A stretch of DNA of 64,000 nucleotides from the NCBI RefSeq assembly GCF_038002345.1, contig NZ_JBBOCJ010000001.1, positions 1,240,001 to 1,304,000 on the forward strand, written 5' to 3'. Under the pieces are notes generated by a model that did not search any database, had not been told where the DNA came from, and saw nothing but the letters and a program-made list of their open reading frames with translations. Positions 1 to 7,601 of this stretch are shown here, piece after piece. Each line of letters opens with the position of its first letter. The first letter of the stretch is position 1. This stretch comes from Paenibacillus sp. FSL M7-0420. GTDB taxonomy: Bacteria; Bacillota; Bacilli; Paenibacillales; Paenibacillaceae. Both the position numbers and the translations under genes were made by a program.

Positions 1-272
1 AATATGAAATTCTGGCGGAATATGCTCATGGCGACGGCGTCACGGATGTGGATTTCCAGGATTATGTGATGGAGGAAGAGGAAGCGATCTTCGAGAACGT
101 CATCAATATGGAGAGCGAGGACCCGCTCGCGATCATACGCAGCCAGATCGATATGTCGCTGGACTTGCTGGCGGTTGCCAAACAGATCGGCGACTCCAAA
201 TGGGAACGTGAGCTGAAGAAGCGTCTGGCTGTCATGAGCCAGCGGCGTCACCGGCTCCAGCAGAAGGCTTGA
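1..272 (+). CDS. C-terminal part of an unrecognised acidic protein (cut by window edge)
   Basis: The reading frame is already open at base 3 and runs to a TGA ending at 272, so this is the 3' end of a gene starting outside the window. About 89 residues are visible: an acidic stretch rich in E and D, then a helical, basic C-terminus ending RRHRLQQKA. The segment QIDMSLDLLAVAKQIGDSKW followed by EREL loosely resembles the IDEAL helix (ID.AL...D..W..EL) found in Bacillales proteins, but the spacing is longer than usual, so this is only a hint. It is followed directly by a rho-independent terminator, so it is the last gene of its transcript. Function unknown. Confidence 0.6.
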   Translation, partial: YEILAEYAHGDGVTDVDFQDYVMEEEEAIFENVINMESEDPLAIIRSQIDMSLDLLAVAKQIGDSKWERELKKRLAVMSQRRHRLQQKA

Positions 273-311
273 TATCTGTCTGGATCTGCCACCATCATGT
301 TATAAATCAGT

Positions 312-341
312 GAGCTCCCGCCGCCTGGCGGGGGCTCTTTT
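312..341 (+). terminator. Rho-independent terminator
   Basis: An 11-bp stem (GAGCTCCCGCC with GGCGGGGGCTC, one G-T pair) with a 4-base loop is followed by TTTT. It closes the transcript of the partial gene at the left edge. The remaining roughly 260 bases up to the histidine kinase are AT-rich and hold no ORF or recognisable RNA; they presumably carry the kinase promoter. Confidence 0.8.
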
Positions 342-604
342 CAATGTATTTGCAGGAAATAAATCATTCCCCTCCTACTTAAATGTGTCTTTAGAATCAT
401 TTTAGGAATATTTTTGCCATTCGACAGATTCTCTGATTGCGTTGTCTTCTTCTCTTGGATATGATTGGAATATAGTTGAAACGGTTGGATAATACAATAC
501 GATTTTCGAATGTTCTGGCGGCTTCGTCATATACTCAGATACATAGTAATTTGATGTCGCTTAAGCGTCTTCGTCAATTGCAGTAAAAGGGGGAACTTCG
601 TATC

Positions 605-1708
605 GTGATAAGCCAATATCAGGAAAGCTTGCTATTATCGGCAAGAACGTTTCAAACTGGTCCGATGGATACCACATTTGAGGATGTGCTGGAGCACATC
701 GACAGCGGGATTCTGCTTTTTGATGATGAGGGTGTGCTGACTTTCGTCAACAAGCAGATGTACGGCATTCTGGAGCTTAACCGTCACTCTCTTCTGGGCT
801 GCACCTTGCATCATCTGTTATCCCATATTCAGCTCAGCCGCTTCAAGAAGAAGCAGGTGCTCAGGAGTTACCGTGAAATGGTGCTCAAAGGTAAGCCAAG
901 CTATGAATTCGTGGATGAATATGGACGGTACTGGCGCGCAACCCTGTCCAGCGGAGAGGAGATGAAGGGCAGCTACCTGTTCACATTCAAAGAGATCTCC
1001 GACTACAAGCTGATTGAACAGACGGCCTACCAGAACGACAGCCTGGCCATGCTGGGCCGGTTATCGGCCTCCATTGCCCACGAGATCCGCAATCCCCTGA
1101 CAGCTATCCGGGGGTTCATACAATTGCTTCATCCCCATCTGCATCTGCTTGGCAAAGAAGAATATGCGAAGATTATATTAGCGGAGATTGACCGTGCCAA
1201 TGACATTATTCATGAATTTCTGACTTCCTCCAAGCCTTCTGTGCCGCAGATCAGCATGATTCGTGTCTCTGCCTTGCTGAAGGAAGTGGTCCTGCTGACA
1301 GAGAGCGAGGCGCTGATGAAGGGCTGCCAGATCAACTTGCAGGTGCTCCAGGAGGACCTGGTCATCTCAGGGGATATTAAGCAAATGAAGCAGGTTGTGC
1401 TGAATATGATCAGAAATGCGATGGAAGCGATCTCGGAGCGGGTGGATGATTCTGTAGGTCGGATTGAGGTAGGCGCACGTAAAGAAGGAACAGAGGTGCG
1501 CATCTTCATCTCTGACAACGGCAAGGGAATGGATATCTGCACACTTGACAGACTATTCAATCCGTTCTTCACCACGAAGGAGAATGGGACGGGACTCGGA
1601 CTTTCCGTCAGTGACCGGATCATCAAGAATCATGGCGGCTGCATCTCGGTCAGCAGCCGGCTGAATGAAGGAACCCGGTTCGTCATTTCGCTTCCGCTTA
1701 CTCATTAA
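605..1708 (+). CDS. PAS-domain sensor histidine kinase, sporulation-kinase type
   Basis: This is a cytoplasmic two-component kinase of 367 aa with no membrane segment. A PAS domain covers about residues 22-140 (SGILLFDDEGVLTFVN). A HisKA dimerisation domain carries the H-box SIAHEIRNPLTAIRG with phospho-acceptor H159. The HATPase domain shows an N-box (NMIRNAME), G1 (DNGKGM), F-box (FNPFFTTKE) and G2 (GTGLGL). The architecture matches Bacillus KinA/KinE-like phosphorelay kinases, so feeding Spo0F is plausible but inferred. The GTG start is chosen because AAAAGGGGGAA lies about 10 bases upstream. No response regulator is adjacent, making it an orphan kinase, as is usual for sporulation kinases. 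Confidence 0.9.
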   Translation: MISQYQESLLLSARTFQTGPMDTTFEDVLEHIDSGILLFDDEGVLTFVNKQMYGILELNRHSLLGCTLHHLLSHIQLSRFKKKQVLRSYREMVLKGKPSYEFVDEYGRYWRATLSSGEEMKGSYLFTFKEISDYKLIEQTAYQNDSLAMLGRLSASIAHEIRNPLTAIRGFIQLLHPHLHLLGKEEYAKIILAEIDRANDIIHEFLTSSKPSVPQISMIRVSALLKEVVLLTESEALMKGCQINLQVLQEDLVISGDIKQMKQVVLNMIRNAMEAISERVDDSVGRIEVGARKEGTEVRIFISDNGKGMDICTLDRLFNPFFTTKENGTGLGLSVSDRIIKNHGGCISVSSRLNEGTRFVISLPLTH

Positions 1709-1872
1709 TGCTATCTTAAGCCCATTGTTCTCGGTGGAGGGCCTACGGGTTATAATCAATATGCAAGGGCTGATTCCTGCAATGCACGAACAAGTGCGGG
1801 AGATCAGCCTTATCTGCGTTAGTGGTGTATTTGTTAATAGTGTAGGGCAACCAGGATGCGGAGGGATGGAGC

Positions 1873-3405
1873 TTGATCTTTGAATGGAGCAGTGATGCCG
1901 GTGAAGCTTCGCCGCAAGGAGATGCTGTATGTCTAATCATCTCAGAGGCACAGGCACAGGGAGAGGGACTTCCGGCGGATTGGGCCGCGAGAGTCCGCCT
2001 ATTGTCCGCAGCGGGCCTGTTCAGCGGCAAGCAGGGGCAAGTGTATATCCTGCCCGTAATGGAGCGGCCTGAGCAGCCTGTGGTCATTCTGGCCGGAGGC
2101 GGAAAGGGCCAGATGGGGATGCACGAGCTGCGGCAGCTGATGGCGCAGACTGCCAAGGCGGCTTACAGGCTGAAGGCCGCTGCGCTGGTTGTGCAGATAC
2201 CGGCGGTACCGGGCGGGCTGAGCGGGGCGCTGAAGGCGGAGCATGCCGGCCAGGCCATCGCGGAAGGGCTGGTTCTGGGATCGTACCGCAGAAGACAATA
2301 TAAGCTGGACCAGGCAGCCTATGCGGGTATAGATACGGTACATCTGCGTACGGAAGGCAAGAGCGAGGCAGCAGAAAAGGAAGCCTGGAGACAGGGCATC
2401 AAGCGGGGGAAGGCTTTCGGGGAGGCTGCCAACCTTGCCCGTGAGCTGACCAACCGTCCGGGGAATCTGCTGACTCCTTCGGGGCTTGCAGTGGCTGCTA
2501 TAGAAATCGCTGAACGGCACGGGCTTCCGGCTGAAGTGCTGGATGAACGGGAGCTTGCGCTTAAGGGAATGGGCGGCTTGCTTGCAGTCGGCAGCGGCAG
2601 TGTGAATCCTCCCCGCATGATTGTTATCCGCTATCAGGGGACGAATCAATGGGAGAACGCAGTGGGCTTGGTCGGCAAAGGAATCACTTTCGATACCGGG
2701 GGCATCTCCCTGAAACGGGCACAAGGCATGGAGAGCATGTTCAGTGACATGGCCGGGGCCGCAGCCGTTCTGGCGGTTATGGATGCGCTGGGGCATTTGC
2801 GTCCCAAGGTCAATGTGGTCATGCTGATTCCGGCGGCAGAGAATATGCCGGCCGCGAATGCTTTTAAACCGGGCGATATCATTACTACCCTCAGTGGAAG
2901 AACGGTCGAAATCATCAATACGGATGCGGAGGGGCGGATCATTCTGGGAGATGCGCTTACCTATGCCCGGGAATGGGGCGCACAGCGGATCATTGACGTA
3001 GCCACGCTGACAGGAGCTGTGGTGTCGATTCTGGGAGATGTGGCTACAGGGGCAGTAACGAATGATCAAGCATTCCTGGAAGAGCTTCTGGCAGCCTCAA
3101 GGCTGTCAGGAGAGCACATCTGGCCGTTGCCTGTCTATCCTGAATTCCGGGAGCTGCTGACAAGCGAGGTTGCGGATCTCCGCAATGCTGCCGGACGATA
3201 TGGAGCTGCCAGCACGGCGGGGCTGTTCATCGGAGAATTCGCCGGGGGATCGCCGTGGGTGCATCTGGATATTGCAGGGACTGCTTTTCTGTCTGCGGAA
3301 CGGGGTGTGAATCCTAAGGGCGCCACGGGCGTAATGGTCCGCACCTTGCTGGAATATCTGCTGAGCGCTGCGGCTGAACCGGATTACCGCTCCCCTGAAG
3401 CCTAA
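1873..3405 (+). CDS. pepA: Leucyl aminopeptidase, M17 family
   Basis: This cytosolic, two-metal-ion aminopeptidase removes N-terminal residues from peptides. The 510-aa length fits the family. The N-terminal half (to about 165) is the variable macro-like domain. The catalytic C-terminal half carries the metal and active-site residues: K269 and D274 in VGKGITFDTGG, K281, D292 in FSDMAG, and the signature NTDAEGR at 349-355 with D351, E353 and R355. The start is a TTG preceded by GGAGGG at a good distance; the nearby ATG frame stops within a few codons. A strong terminator follows directly. Confidence 0.93.
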   Translation: MIFEWSSDAGEASPQGDAVCLIISEAQAQGEGLPADWAARVRLLSAAGLFSGKQGQVYILPVMERPEQPVVILAGGGKGQMGMHELRQLMAQTAKAAYRLKAAALVVQIPAVPGGLSGALKAEHAGQAIAEGLVLGSYRRRQYKLDQAAYAGIDTVHLRTEGKSEAAEKEAWRQGIKRGKAFGEAANLARELTNRPGNLLTPSGLAVAAIEIAERHGLPAEVLDERELALKGMGGLLAVGSGSVNPPRMIVIRYQGTNQWENAVGLVGKGITFDTGGISLKRAQGMESMFSDMAGAAAVLAVMDALGHLRPKVNVVMLIPAAENMPAANAFKPGDIITTLSGRTVEIINTDAEGRIILGDALTYAREWGAQRIIDVATLTGAVVSILGDVATGAVTNDQAFLEELLAASRLSGEHIWPLPVYPEFRELLTSEVADLRNAAGRYGAASTAGLFIGEFAGGSPWVHLDIAGTAFLSAERGVNPKGATGVMVRTLLEYLLSAAAEPDYRSPEA

Positions 3406-3424
3406 CCCGAATCGTCCTAATAGA

Positions 3425-3470
3425 CAAAGAGCCGCAGATTCTCAGTTTCCTGAGACCTGCGGCTCTTTGT
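3425..3470. terminator. Bidirectional terminator
   Basis: A 13-bp perfect stem (CAAAGAGCCGCAG with CTGCGGCTCTTTG) encloses a second small hairpin (TCTCAG/CTGAGA). T and A runs at the two ends allow it to serve both pepA and the convergent small gene at 3512-3643. Confidence 0.8.
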
Positions 3471-3511
3471 TCATTTGGAATCCTGCTTCTCATAACTGCG
3501 GGGATAGCAGC

Positions 3512-3643
3512 CTATTTACGGGCCTTCATCTGGGCAGTCAGGGATTGGACGCCATTCATAATCTTATCCCGTGTATTCTTATTCTTCAGCAAGTAGGCGG
3601 CTCCCAAGGCTACCGTTGTAAACAAAGTCTTCTTGGTGTTCAT
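3512..3643 (-). CDS. Small hypothetical protein, 43 aa
   Basis: This short ORF starts at an ATG preceded by a near-ideal CCAAGGAGG box 7 bases upstream and stops just before the shared terminator. The product begins MNTKKTLFTTVALGAAYLLK and continues with a basic, helical tail ending LTAQMKARK. Residues 6-18 form one short hydrophobic helix too brief to be a clear membrane span. It lies downstream of the feo genes on the same strand but 112 bp away, so co-transcription is uncertain. I recognise no function. The strong RBS and fitting terminator are the reasons for calling it a gene. Confidence 0.65.
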   Translation of the reverse strand: MNTKKTLFTTVALGAAYLLKNKNTRDKIMNGVQSLTAQMKARK

Positions 3644-3755
3644 GGTGATTCCTCCTTGGCAATAGTCTGGTTGTTAAAAGCTTATAACTAACATACCCGC
3701 ATGCCAAGGTTTCTAAACGAAAGAATATGAAGTCTGTATCCGCTAGAACTGCATC

Positions 3756-3947
3756 CTAGCGCTTGCTGCCCAGTGAAGCACTGCCGCAGGACAGAGGTGA
3801 ATCCATCGCTGCTGCGGGGCAGGTCTTGCCCTTGTCACAGCCCGCACAGGCCCCCTGCTTGCCCTTCTGCACATGGCGGTAGATCATCCAGCCGGAATAT
3901 CCGAATATTAGCGCCACAATCACAATATTAACGATCATTGCTGTCAT
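3756..3947 (-). CDS. FeoB-associated Cys-rich membrane protein
   Basis: This 63-aa protein has one N-terminal transmembrane helix (about residues 4-22, IVNIVIVALIFGYSGW) and a cytoplasmic or periplasmic tail with cysteines in CAGCDKGKTC and a further C near the end. This layout is the small FeoB-associated Cys-rich family found next to feoB in many Firmicutes. It is the last gene of the feoA-feoB set, 36 bp after feoB. A role in iron handling or FeoB assembly is suggested by context; the biochemical function is not established. Confidence 0.85.
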   Translation of the reverse strand: MTAMIVNIVIVALIFGYSGWMIYRHVQKGKQGACAGCDKGKTCPAAAMDSPLSCGSASLGSKR

Positions 3948-3983
3948 CGCTTCCTCTCTTAATAACTTGGACTTGCTGCGGGG

Positions 3984-5996
3984 CTACGACCATCCGAGCA
4001 AACGTCCTCCTTGATAGATCACCAGTGACACGGTATATGCCAATATCAGAGAGTAACCCATGGAGAAGAATGTCCATTTCCAGGACGCAGTCTCTTTCTT
4101 GATAACGCCGACAGTGGCCAGGCAAGGAATGTAGAGCAGGATAAAGGCCATGAAGCTGATCGAGCTAAGCGGTGTAAAGACTGAAGCAATCTGGCCTTCC
4201 AGCCCTGCTGCATCCGGGGCATGGTAGATGATGTTCATGGTGGAGACCACAACCTCTTTGGCGAGGAAGCCGGGCACCAGAGTAGATCCCGCCTGCCATG
4301 TTCCGAAGCCGAGCGGCTGCAGCAGCGGGGCAATGAAGCCGCCGAATTTGGCCAGGAAGGAGTGATCCATGTCCACATTGAGGCCGCCAGGACCAGCGTA
4401 GGACATCAGCCAGATCAGGACCGAGCCGGCCAGGATGATGGTCCCTGCTTTGCGCAGGAAGCCCTTGCCCTTCTCCCAGGTGCTGCGGCTCAGTGTCTTG
4501 AGCTGCGGCATCCGGTAGGGAGGCAGCTCGATAATGAAGATAGACGTCTCATTCTTGAACAGATGCTTGGAGAAGAACTTACACAGAATCAGGGCGAATA
4601 CAACACCCATCACATACATAGAGAGCACAGCTGTGGCCTGCTGGGCAGGGAAGAAGACCGCTGCGAACAGCAGATAGACCGGAAGCCGGGCAGAACAGGA
4701 CATCAGCGGCATGAGCAGTGTCGTCAGCAGCCGGTCCTTGGGCTGTTCAATGCTCCTTGCAGCCATAATCGCAGGTACGTTGCAGCCGAAGCCGATAATG
4801 AACGGAATGAAGGCCTTGCCATTCAGTCCCATCCGTTCCATCGTGCTGTCCATCAGCAGGCAGACACGGGCCATATACCCGGAATCTTCCAGGAAGGAGA
4901 TCATCAGGAACAGGATGAATATCTGTGGAACAAATACGAGCACGCCGCCCACACCGCCGATGAGACCATCAACGATCAGTGCGTGCGTGAATTCCGAAGC
5001 CCCGATGGCCCCCAGCAGCGAATTCGTCCAATCGCTGAGCTGACCGCCGATGAAGCCATCCAAGAGATCTGACAACGGTCCGCCAATCCAGTCAAAGGTA
5101 GTTTTGAACATCGCATACATAAACAGGACGAACAGGGGCAGTCCGAGAAAACGGTGGGTAAGGATGGAATCCAGACGTTCGGTCAGATTATGCGGTTTTT
5201 GCAGGGTGGAGTCTATAGCTTCAGCGCACACCTTGCGGATGTAGTCCATGCGGACCGAGCGAATCCACTGGGGAAGAGTGAGTGCAAGCTTCTCCTGCTG
5301 CAGCCGGGTCTGAGCGGTGTCTGCAATCAGCAGCAAGCCGGAAATATCCATCCGCTTCTTAAGCAGCTCCAGGATTACGGGGTTCTGCTCCAGCAGCTGG
5401 AGAGCAACCCAGCGGAGATTAGGCAGACCAGAGATCTTGTGCAAATGTGTAACAATGGAGGCTATGGCTTCTTCAGCGAGTTCGCCATAATTCAACTGGA
5501 AGGTAACAGGCGGGATATGGGAAGGCTGCTCCAGCACGCTAAGCACCTGACCGGTTCCTTTGCCTGTCCGGGCAATCAGCGGCAGCACGGGAATACCGAG
5601 CTGTTCCGTAAGAATGTCGGGGTTCACCTGAATGCCGCGCGCCTTGGCGACATCGGTCATATTCAGTCCGAGGATCGTCGGCTTGCCATACTCCAGCAGC
5701 TGCAGGGTAAGCAGCAGGTTCCGTTCCAGCTGCGAGGCATCGACAATATTGATAAGTGCTTCAGGGCTTTCTTCGATCAGATATTGTGCGGCTACGCCCT
5801 CATCACGCGAGAGGGGGTGAAGGGAGTAGATTCCCGGCAGATCGATGAGCTTCCCGGCTCCGTTCTTCAGACTGCCGATTTTTTTCTCAACCGTAACGCC
5901 TGCCCAGTTCCCCACATATTCATAGGAGGAAGTCAGGGTATTGAACAGCGAGGTTTTCCCGGTGTTGGGGTTCCCCACAAGTGCGATAGAGCTCAT
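3984..5996 (-). CDS. feoB: Ferrous iron transport GTPase FeoB
   Basis: This is the main membrane permease for Fe(II) uptake, 670 aa from the chosen start. The N-terminal G domain has G1 GNPNTGKT (8-15), G3 DLPG and G4 NMTD. After a helical spacer come two Gate regions with conserved segments such as FIIGFGCNVPAIMAAR and LMSCSARLPVYLLFAAVFF, and several hydrophobic helices to the C-terminus. The start is the ATG overlapping the feoA stop as ATGA (positions 5993-5996); the frame is open 63 bases further upstream but that part lies inside feoA. Translational coupling with feoA and a Fur-box candidate upstream indicate iron-repressed co-expression. Confidence 0.95.
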   Translation of the reverse strand: MSSIALVGNPNTGKTSLFNTLTSSYEYVGNWAGVTVEKKIGSLKNGAGKLIDLPGIYSLHPLSRDEGVAAQYLIEESPEALINIVDASQLERNLLLTLQLLEYGKPTILGLNMTDVAKARGIQVNPDILTEQLGIPVLPLIARTGKGTGQVLSVLEQPSHIPPVTFQLNYGELAEEAIASIVTHLHKISGLPNLRWVALQLLEQNPVILELLKKRMDISGLLLIADTAQTRLQQEKLALTLPQWIRSVRMDYIRKVCAEAIDSTLQKPHNLTERLDSILTHRFLGLPLFVLFMYAMFKTTFDWIGGPLSDLLDGFIGGQLSDWTNSLLGAIGASEFTHALIVDGLIGGVGGVLVFVPQIFILFLMISFLEDSGYMARVCLLMDSTMERMGLNGKAFIPFIIGFGCNVPAIMAARSIEQPKDRLLTTLLMPLMSCSARLPVYLLFAAVFFPAQQATAVLSMYVMGVVFALILCKFFSKHLFKNETSIFIIELPPYRMPQLKTLSRSTWEKGKGFLRKAGTIILAGSVLIWLMSYAGPGGLNVDMDHSFLAKFGGFIAPLLQPLGFGTWQAGSTLVPGFLAKEVVVSTMNIIYHAPDAAGLEGQIASVFTPLSSISFMAFILLYIPCLATVGVIKKETASWKWTFFSMGYSLILAYTVSLVIYQGGRLLGWS

Positions 5997-6235
5997 GAGA
6001 CCTTCACCTCTATCATAGATGCTTCCTTCCGCCGGATAGCAAATAGCTGACCGTTGCATTCAAGCGTAATCGGACCCATGAACGGCCCTTTGCCCTTGAG
6101 ACGGATCATTACACCCTCAGATACTCCCAGATCTGCTAGCCGGCGGCGCAAGATAGGGTTCATGCCTTCGATTCTTTGAATGGAGCCGGTAGAGCCTGGT
6201 TGCAAACGCAGCAAGGAGCAGGATGTTAGAGCCAT
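5993..6235 (-). CDS. feoA: FeoA, SH3-like partner of FeoB
   Basis: This 80-aa cytosolic protein has the FeoA SH3-like fold, seen in the pattern RIEGMNPILRRRLADLGVSE followed by a basic strand (VMIRLKGKGPF) and the C-terminal strand QLFAIRRKEASMIEV. FeoA supports FeoB-dependent Fe(II) uptake. It is the first gene of the set; its stop codon overlaps the feoB start by four bases. A Fur-box-like palindrome lies 22 bp upstream of its start codon. Confidence 0.93.
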   Translation of the reverse strand: MALTSCSLLRLQPGSTGSIQRIEGMNPILRRRLADLGVSEGVMIRLKGKGPFMGPITLECNGQLFAIRRKEASMIEVKVS

Positions 6236-6256
6236 TGTTATCCCTCCGAAAGAGAC

Positions 6257-6271
6257 TGATAATCAATCTCA
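6257..6271 (-). promoter_or_regulatory. Candidate Fur box upstream of feoA
   Basis: TGATAATCAATCTCA matches the Bacillus 7-1-7 Fur consensus (TGATAAT-N-ATTATCA) at 12 of 14 positions. It sits just upstream of feoA, where iron-responsive repression is expected. Binding is inferred. Confidence 0.65.
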
Positions 6272-6369
6272 ATGATTTCTTGTAATGTAGCATTTTACTT
6301 CCATTTATTCTGTGATTAATGTCATTGTTTCTGTTCGCGAAAATCGATATGAAGATTACTGAAATTTTC

Positions 6370-6399
6370 TTTACAATATCTTCTTCATTAAAGTATGAT
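6370..6399 (+). promoter_or_regulatory. Candidate sigma-A promoter for the aldolase-domain gene
   Basis: TTTACA (6370-6375) and TATGAT (6394-6399) are separated by 18 bp, 55 bp upstream of the next start codon. This is a reasonable housekeeping promoter match. Confidence 0.5.
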
Positions 6400-6453
6400 T
6401 GAACGATAATATAAGCATAGTACTAAAGAGATACCCCGAAGGGAGAACAGATT

Positions 6454-7413
6454 GTGAAGACTAATCATAGTAAAATTGTCGATTGTACCATCCGTGATGG
6501 GGGATTGGTAAATAACTGGGATTTCAGTATTGAATTTGTTCAGAAATTATATGCCGGACTGAATGAAGCCGGTGTTGATTATATGGAAATCGGATATAAG
6601 AACTCGCCGAAGCTGCTCAAAGGGGCAGAGGGTGCAGGCCCTTGGCGCTTTTTGAATGATGACTTCCTGCGCAAGGTCATTCCGCAAAAGGGGCATACGA
6701 AGCTGTCGGCTCTGGTCGATATCGGCCGGGTGGACGAGAATGATATTCTGCCACGCAGCGAGAGCATGCTTGATCTGATCCGTGTGGCTTGTTATAGCAA
6801 GGATGTGGACAAGGCCCTTCAGCTGGTGCAGACATTCCATGACCTGGGCTATGAGACGACCATTAATATTATGGCCCTGTCCAATGTGATGGAGAATGAG
6901 CTGCTGGAAGCCTTCGAGCAGATCCGCGAGAGCGTGGTTGATGTGGTCTATATCGTGGATTCTTACGGCAGCCTGGATCATAATGACTTTCATTACCTGG
7001 TAGAGAAGTTCAAGACACATCTGCCGGAGAAGCGGCTTGGTGTGCATACCCACAACAATCTTCAACTGGCCTTCTCCAATACGCTGATTGCAGCTGAGAA
7101 GGGGGTAGAGCTGCTGGATGCTTCCTGTTATGGAATGGGCCGCGCCGCAGGCAACTGTCCTACAGAGCTGCTGGTTACCCATCTGAAGAATACGAATTAT
7201 ACGCTCCGGCCTGTTCTGGATATCGTTGAGAACCTGATGATCCCTCTGCGGGAGAAGGAAGAGTGGGGCTATATCATTCCGTATATGATTACAGGAACGC
7301 TGGACGAGCATCCCCGCTCGGCAATGGCGCTGCGATCTTCGGCCGATAAAGATAAGGCGGTTGACTTCTACGACACACTGACAACACCCGAGGTCAATTT
7401 CGGGGACAAATAA
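6454..7413 (+). CDS. DRE-TIM metallolyase / aldolase catalytic domain protein
   Basis: This 319-aa protein is a single DRE-TIM barrel of the HMG-CoA lyase / 4-hydroxy-2-oxovalerate aldolase superfamily. The N-terminal DCTIRDGG (residues 10-17) is the metal and substrate motif; VHTHNNLQLA carries the metal-binding histidines, and GMGRAAGNCPTELL is the conserved C-terminal barrel segment. It lacks the communication domain of DmpG-type aldolases. The substrate is unknown; in Bacillales such stand-alone proteins are annotated only as aldolase-domain proteins. The GTG start has GAAGGGAG about 8 bases upstream. It is monocistronic, with a terminator just after it. Confidence 0.85.
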   Translation: MKTNHSKIVDCTIRDGGLVNNWDFSIEFVQKLYAGLNEAGVDYMEIGYKNSPKLLKGAEGAGPWRFLNDDFLRKVIPQKGHTKLSALVDIGRVDENDILPRSESMLDLIRVACYSKDVDKALQLVQTFHDLGYETTINIMALSNVMENELLEAFEQIRESVVDVVYIVDSYGSLDHNDFHYLVEKFKTHLPEKRLGVHTHNNLQLAFSNTLIAAEKGVELLDASCYGMGRAAGNCPTELLVTHLKNTNYTLRPVLDIVENLMIPLREKEEWGYIIPYMITGTLDEHPRSAMALRSSADKDKAVDFYDTLTTPEVNFGDK

Positions 7414-7427
7414 CCGTCTGGAAGGAG

Positions 7428-7466
7428 AAAGCACTGGCCTCTGTTTGTAGGCAGGTGCTTTTTTTC
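7428..7466 (+). terminator. Rho-independent terminator
   Basis: AAAGCAC...GTGCTTT arms with an imperfect GC-rich inner stem are followed by seven T residues. It closes the aldolase-domain gene. Confidence 0.7.
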
Positions 7467-7601
7467 TGCCGAAGCGGCTTCCTTGCAATATTAGTAGGTG
7501 AACAATGTAACTTTACGGAGCTGTCTGGCCGATATTTATACATAGGACATCATACACATCCATCTGACTTTATAGATATTATTTTTAGACGCGAGGGACT
7601 T

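Noticed and set aside
3467..3691. Plus-strand open frame over the 43-aa small gene
   Set aside because: It starts inside the pepA terminator and has no RBS, while the minus-strand small gene has a strong one.
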